Assembly (NCBI GenBank): GCA_038247555.1
Contig: JBBRUT010000022.1
Coordinates: forward strand, 1 to 35,303
Source: JAHBXL01 sp038247555
GTDB taxonomy: Bacteria; Planctomycetota; Phycisphaerae; Phycisphaerales; UBA1924
DNA length: 35,303 nucleotides
Direction: 5' to 3'
Shown here in pieces: positions 31,740 to 35,303 of this stretch (positions are counted from its first letter, which is position 1; each line of letters opens with the position of its first letter). Position numbers and translations under genes: made by a program. The notes under the pieces were generated by a model, which was not told the origin of the DNA, ran no database searches, and worked only from the letters and a program-made list of their open reading frames with translations.

Positions 31740-33659
31740 ATGACGACCTTCCCAAGATCGGTCAGCTCGAATGACGACAAGCGCCGCGTCCTTGAGGCGA
31801 CGGACATCGTGCGCCTGATCGGCGAGCAGCTTGCGCTGAAATCCAAGGGCCGCGAGTATCTCGGGCTGTGCCCGTTTCACAACGATCACAAGCCGTCCAT
31901 GACGGTGGTGCCGCAGAAGCAGATCTTTCATTGCTTCTCGTGCGGCGCGGGCGGCGATGCCCTGCGGTTCGTCATGGACTACCACAAGATGTCCTTCCGC
32001 GAGGCCTTGCAGCACCTGGCCGACCGCGCGGGGATCAAGCTCACACCCTGGCGGCCGACGGGGGCGATGGGCACGGGCGCCAACGGCGGCGAGGAAGAGA
32101 GCGAGCAGACTCCGCGGTCGGCGATGCTTGGGGCCAACCAGACGTCCTGCGACTTCTTCCGGGCGATCCTGAACCACGAGGAACATGGCCGCGCCGCACG
32201 CGAGGTCATCGCCAAGCGCGGTGTTTCCGCCGAGATGGTCGAGCTCTTCGGGCTTGGCGCTGCGCCCGACAAGTGGGACGGCCTGCTGCTGACCGTTCAG
32301 CGGAAGAACGTTGACCTCGCCGCGTATCGCGCGGCGGGACTTTTCAAGGCTCGCGATGCGGGCGGGCTGTATGACGCGTTCCGGAACCGCTTGATGTTCC
32401 CGATCCACGATCAGATCGGTCGCGTTGTCGGGTTCGGCGCCCGCCGGCTTCGCGATGAGGATGACCCGAAGTATCTGAACTCCTCGGAGTCGGCGATCTT
32501 CGACAAGAGCACGACGCTGTACGGCCTGCATCAGGCGGCGCAGGCGATCCGCACGGGTCGCGTGGCCGTGGTGGTGGAGGGGTACATGGACGCGATCGCC
32601 TGCCATCAGGCGGGCGTGCGGAATGCGGTTGCAACGCTGGGCACCGCGCTCACTGTCGGCAACGCCCGGGTGCTGCGAAGGCTGTGCGATTCGGTGATCC
32701 TGCTGTTTGACGGCGATGTCGCGGGAATGAAGGCCGCGGAGCGCGCCGTCGAGGTCTTCTTCGCCGAGCCGATCGATGTGCGGATCGCGATCCTCGCGCC
32801 CCACACCGATGCGAAGGACCCGGATGAACTGCTCAAGCGCGAGGGCGGGCGCGAGGTGCTCGACCGCGTGTTCGCCGCCGCGGTTGACCCGCTGGACCTC
32901 CTGTTCGCGCGGATGCGGGCTACGGTTGAGGGCCAGGGACTTGCCACGCGTGCGCGGCTGATCGATGAGTTCACGACGCGGCTGGTGTCGCTGGGGCTCT
33001 CGGTCGTCGAGCCGGTGCGGTATCAACTGATCGTGAAGCGCGTCGCGGAGGTCGCGGGTGTCGATTGGCAGACGATCGCCCAGTCGCTGTCGCAGAAGGT
33101 GATGCGCAGCCGGGCGCGTGTGGCCGCCGCGGCGGATATTCCTGGAAACGATCAGAACTCCGCCGCCCCGAAGCGCACAAGCATCAGCAAGCTGTCTGCG
33201 CAGGAGCACCTGCTGGGCTGCCTGCTCTGCGATGCGGGTCTGTGGCTGCGGTTCAAGGATGAAGAGTGGGAAGCGGTCACGCCCGATGCATTCCCCCCCG
33301 GCCCGGCGCAGCGCGTGGCGGAAGTCATGGCGGACCTGCGACTGAATGAAGAGCCCGCGACACTCAACGCCGTGCTGGCGATGATCGAGGATGCCGACAC
33401 CCAGCGCTACGCCACCCACATCGCCGCGGAGATCGACCGGATCACCGGTGGCGGCAGTGAACTGCTCGTGCAGCACTTTGCCGAGCGGCTGCGCGAGGTG
33501 CTGCTGCAGCGGACAGTGCGGAGGGCCCCGCCTTCGTCGGGCGGCCCGCGCGGCGTGGAGCAGGCGGGGGATGACTGGATACAGGCGGTCCTGCGTCAAC
33601 GTGAGTTGCGGGCGTCATTGGGGCATGACACGACGCGCATGCCCCGGCCCACGGGTTGA
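31740..33659 (+). CDS. dnaG: DNA primase DnaG
   Basis: Synthesises RNA primers for replication. The 639-residue protein has an N-terminal CHC2 zinc finger (C44, H47, C65, C68 in LCPFHNDHKPS and FHCFSCGAGG). A catalytic core follows with the N-terminal RNAP-basic part (YDAFRNRLMFPIHDQIGRVVGFGARRL). The TOPRIM region has VVVEGYMDAIACHQAG and VILLFDGDVAGMKA, including the metal-binding acids. A helicase-binding C-terminal part completes it. The ATG at 31740 is preferred because upstream codons are non-conserved. It lacks a Shine-Dalgarno. rpoD follows 247 bp downstream; rpsU, often upstream, is absent. Confidence 0.97.
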   Translation: MTTFPRSVSSNDDKRRVLEATDIVRLIGEQLALKSKGREYLGLCPFHNDHKPSMTVVPQKQIFHCFSCGAGGDALRFVMDYHKMSFREALQHLADRAGIKLTPWRPTGAMGTGANGGEEESEQTPRSAMLGANQTSCDFFRAILNHEEHGRAAREVIAKRGVSAEMVELFGLGAAPDKWDGLLLTVQRKNVDLAAYRAAGLFKARDAGGLYDAFRNRLMFPIHDQIGRVVGFGARRLRDEDDPKYLNSSESAIFDKSTTLYGLHQAAQAIRTGRVAVVVEGYMDAIACHQAGVRNAVATLGTALTVGNARVLRRLCDSVILLFDGDVAGMKAAERAVEVFFAEPIDVRIAILAPHTDAKDPDELLKREGGREVLDRVFAAAVDPLDLLFARMRATVEGQGLATRARLIDEFTTRLVSLGLSVVEPVRYQLIVKRVAEVAGVDWQTIAQSLSQKVMRSRARVAAAADIPGNDQNSAAPKRTSISKLSAQEHLLGCLLCDAGLWLRFKDEEWEAVTPDAFPPGPAQRVAEVMADLRLNEEPATLNAVLAMIEDADTQRYATHIAAEIDRITGGGSELLVQHFAERLREVLLQRTVRRAPPSSGGPRGVEQAGDDWIQAVLRQRELRASLGHDTTRMPRPTG

Positions 33660-33906
33660 TGCGTGCAAGTCGATTCGCGGCGAAAAGTGGATTGCGGAGT
33701 TGTTGAAACTGGTTTCGCGGGATACGAATCAAGTGGAGGAAGTCTCGAACGGGTCGGAAAGTACGAGGGGCAAGTCATTCGCCCCGAGTCCATTGCGTAC
33801 ATACCTATGGGATCGTGAGCCGGCTGCGTGCACTCCACGTTTTGAGAACGTGTCGCCGGCGACTTGCGGGCTGCCGCGGAGGCAATGCGGCGTGCAGGAG
33901 GCAATC
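33660..33906. other. Gap between dnaG and rpoD
   Basis: 247 bp. A TTGTTG...TACGAA pair with a 17-bp spacer (33700-33728) is a weak promoter candidate. No terminator and no gene are seen. Confidence 0.35.
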
Positions 33907-35303
33907 GTGGTGCAAGGTCTTCATCCGTGTATCGAGAACATGATCAGTGTCTGTGCCCAGCGAGGCTGGCTTTCGTATGAGGAGTTGAACAACACGCTCC
34001 CGGATGAGTGGGTCGATCCGGATCGGCTGCACGAGCTGCTGGTGCTGATCGATGCTCGCGGGGTCGAGCTGATCGACGAGATGGAGTATCGCGCGCGCTG
34101 CTGGCGCGAGTCGCGCAAGAAGGGCGGCGAGCAGGCGGTCGCGGCCTCGGGGCTGACGAAGGCCAATCGCGCGATGACCGTCGCGGGGGGCGAGCGGAAC
34201 CTGCCGCGGAACTGGAGCGCGCCGCCCGCATCGGCCGCGGCCAAGGGCGCGGCGGGGATCGAGGAAGAGATCGTCGACGACGAGACACTGCAGCGCGACC
34301 TTCAGGAAGCGCTGGCGGCCGAGGGCAACAGTCGGATCGATGACCCGATCCGCATGTACCTCTCGCAGATGGGATCGATCCCGCTGCTTACGCGGGATGA
34401 AGAGATCCGCCTTGCCAAGAAGATCGAGACCACCCGGATGATCTTCCGGCGGCGATGTCTCGAATCCGATTATCTGGTGGGCCAGGCGGTGGGCCTGCTT
34501 CGCCAGGTGCACTCGGGCGAGCTGCCGTTTGATCGCACGATGCGCATCTCGACGGCCGAAGACAACGCCAAGGACCGCATCACGAAGCGGATTCCCTACA
34601 ACCTCAAGACTCTCGACAAGCTGCTCGAGCTCAACCGCCAGGATTGGGACCGGCTGCAGACGCTGGAGCGCGAGTCGGAAGGTGCACTGGAGATCATCGA
34701 GCGGATGTGCACGCGCCGGCGGAAGATGGCCGCGCTGACCGAGGAGCTGAGCCTGCGGACGGGCCGCATCATTCCGCTGATGCGGAAGCTACGCAGCATC
34801 AGCAAGAAGATGACCGAGATCGAATCGGAGCTGAAGAAGGCCGAGAAGTCCCCCAAGCGCTACGACGCCGAGGATGTCGAAGTCCTCAAGGAAGAGCTCT
34901 CGGGCCTGCGATCGCTGGTGCTCGAGGAGCCCATCGACCTTGCCCGCCGCGTGCGCGATATCGATGCGGTGTTCTGGGAGTATGAGCAGGCCAAGCGCGA
35001 TCTGTCGGGCGGCAACCTCCGGCTGGTGGTATCGATCGCCAAGAAGTATCGCAACCGCGGCCTGCCGTTTCTGGATGTCATCCAGGAGGGCAACACCGGC
35101 CTCATGCGCGCTGTCGACAAGTACGAGTACAAGCGCGGCTACAAGTTCAGCACCTACGCCACATGGTGGATCCGCCAGGCGATCACCCGGGCGATCGCCG
35201 ATCATGCGCGGACGATCCGCATCCCCGTGCACATGATCGAGACGATCGGTAAGATCCGCGGCATCCAGAAGGCGATGCTCCAGGAAACCGGGCGCGAGCC
35301 GAC
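33907..35303 (+). CDS. rpoD: Primary sigma factor RpoD, cut by the window end
   Basis: The housekeeping sigma-70. The visible part includes region 1.1 near the start (QRGWLSYEELNNTLPDEWVDPDRLHELLVLIDARGVELID), a spacer, and region 1.2 (DDPIRMYLSQMGSIPLLTRDEEIRLAKKIE). It continues through a non-conserved region to region 2 (NLRLVVSIAKKYRNRGLPFLDVIQEGNTGLMRAVDKYEYKRGYKFSTYATWWIRQAI), and starts region 3 (IRIPVHMIETIGK). The start is GTG at 33907 with a perfect AGGAGG five bases before it; GTG at 33910 is an alternative. Region 4 lies beyond the window. Confidence 0.97.
   Translation, partial: MVQGLHPCIENMISVCAQRGWLSYEELNNTLPDEWVDPDRLHELLVLIDARGVELIDEMEYRARCWRESRKKGGEQAVAASGLTKANRAMTVAGGERNLPRNWSAPPASAAAKGAAGIEEEIVDDETLQRDLQEALAAEGNSRIDDPIRMYLSQMGSIPLLTRDEEIRLAKKIETTRMIFRRRCLESDYLVGQAVGLLRQVHSGELPFDRTMRISTAEDNAKDRITKRIPYNLKTLDKLLELNRQDWDRLQTLERESEGALEIIERMCTRRRKMAALTEELSLRTGRIIPLMRKLRSISKKMTEIESELKKAEKSPKRYDAEDVEVLKEELSGLRSLVLEEPIDLARRVRDIDAVFWEYEQAKRDLSGGNLRLVVSIAKKYRNRGLPFLDVIQEGNTGLMRAVDKYEYKRGYKFSTYATWWIRQAITRAIADHARTIRIPVHMIETIGKIRGIQKAMLQETGREP

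Noticed and set aside
31467..33599. A 710-codon open frame on the minus strand
   Set aside because: It lies antisense to dnaG, whose conserved motifs fix the real strand. The composition (Arg, His, Leu rich) is typical of antisense frames in high-GC DNA.

Overview
The window is a 35.3 kb stretch of high-GC chromosome carrying about 32 genes on both strands, tightly packed, with no tRNA, rRNA, CRISPR, insertion sequence or prophage that I could find. The gene set is housekeeping plus accessory: isocitrate dehydrogenase, TypA, ribosomal protein L21, MutS, ClpX, DnaG, RpoD, menaquinone methyltransferase UbiE, and an acyl-CoA desaturase. Mixed with these are membrane and secreted proteins of no recognised family. 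The combination of high GC, many non-Shine-Dalgarno leaders, low-complexity Gly/Ser/Ala insertions in core proteins (MutS, ClpX) and an ECF sigma/membrane-partner pair suggests a planctomycete, possibly class Phycisphaerae. That assignment is an inference, not something the sequence proves.

Layout. 1-3656 is a minus-strand run: icd (cut by the window edge), yajQ, a DinB/DUF1569-like protein, a cation diffusion facilitator and a SAM methyltransferase. 3975-10663 is plus-strand: a B12-fold protein lacking the usual cobalamin-binding histidine, a strong terminator, an ECF sigma factor translationally coupled to a membrane protein, a large secreted protein, typA and rplU, ending at a second strong terminator. 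10663-13289 is minus-strand: a half-size EamA transporter, a one-domain asparaginase, and an uncharacterised 489-residue protein. 13506-17721 is plus-strand: a phytase-like esterase, ubiE, an M48 lipoprotein protease, then a membrane protein/XRE regulator pair behind a promoter overlapped by two perfect 18-bp palindromes. 18015-20282 (minus) holds a sugar-type ABC permease and binding protein with no ATPase. 20512-24058 (plus) is mutS and a DinB-family gene. 24059-25614 holds a small membrane protein (minus) and a hydrolase fused to a SnoaL-like domain (plus). 25885-31318 is minus-strand: clpX, a SHOCT-type membrane protein, an unknown 279-residue protein, a desaturase, a HAD hydrolase and acylphosphatase. 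31740 to the end is dnaG followed by rpoD (cut by the window edge), a remnant of the classical macromolecular-synthesis arrangement without rpsU.

The non-coding DNA is the less ordinary part. The XRE module has a very clean promoter/operator layout. Several intergenic leaders contain short words (5-15 bp) repeated two to four times, including two exact three-copy 7-mers and a 15-bp word shared between leaders about 10.5 kb apart. Several perfect palindromes look like members of dispersed families. No single segment clearly encodes a new defence or mobile system. The best candidates for new biology are the XRE/membrane module, the His-less B12-fold protein, and the leader repeats.
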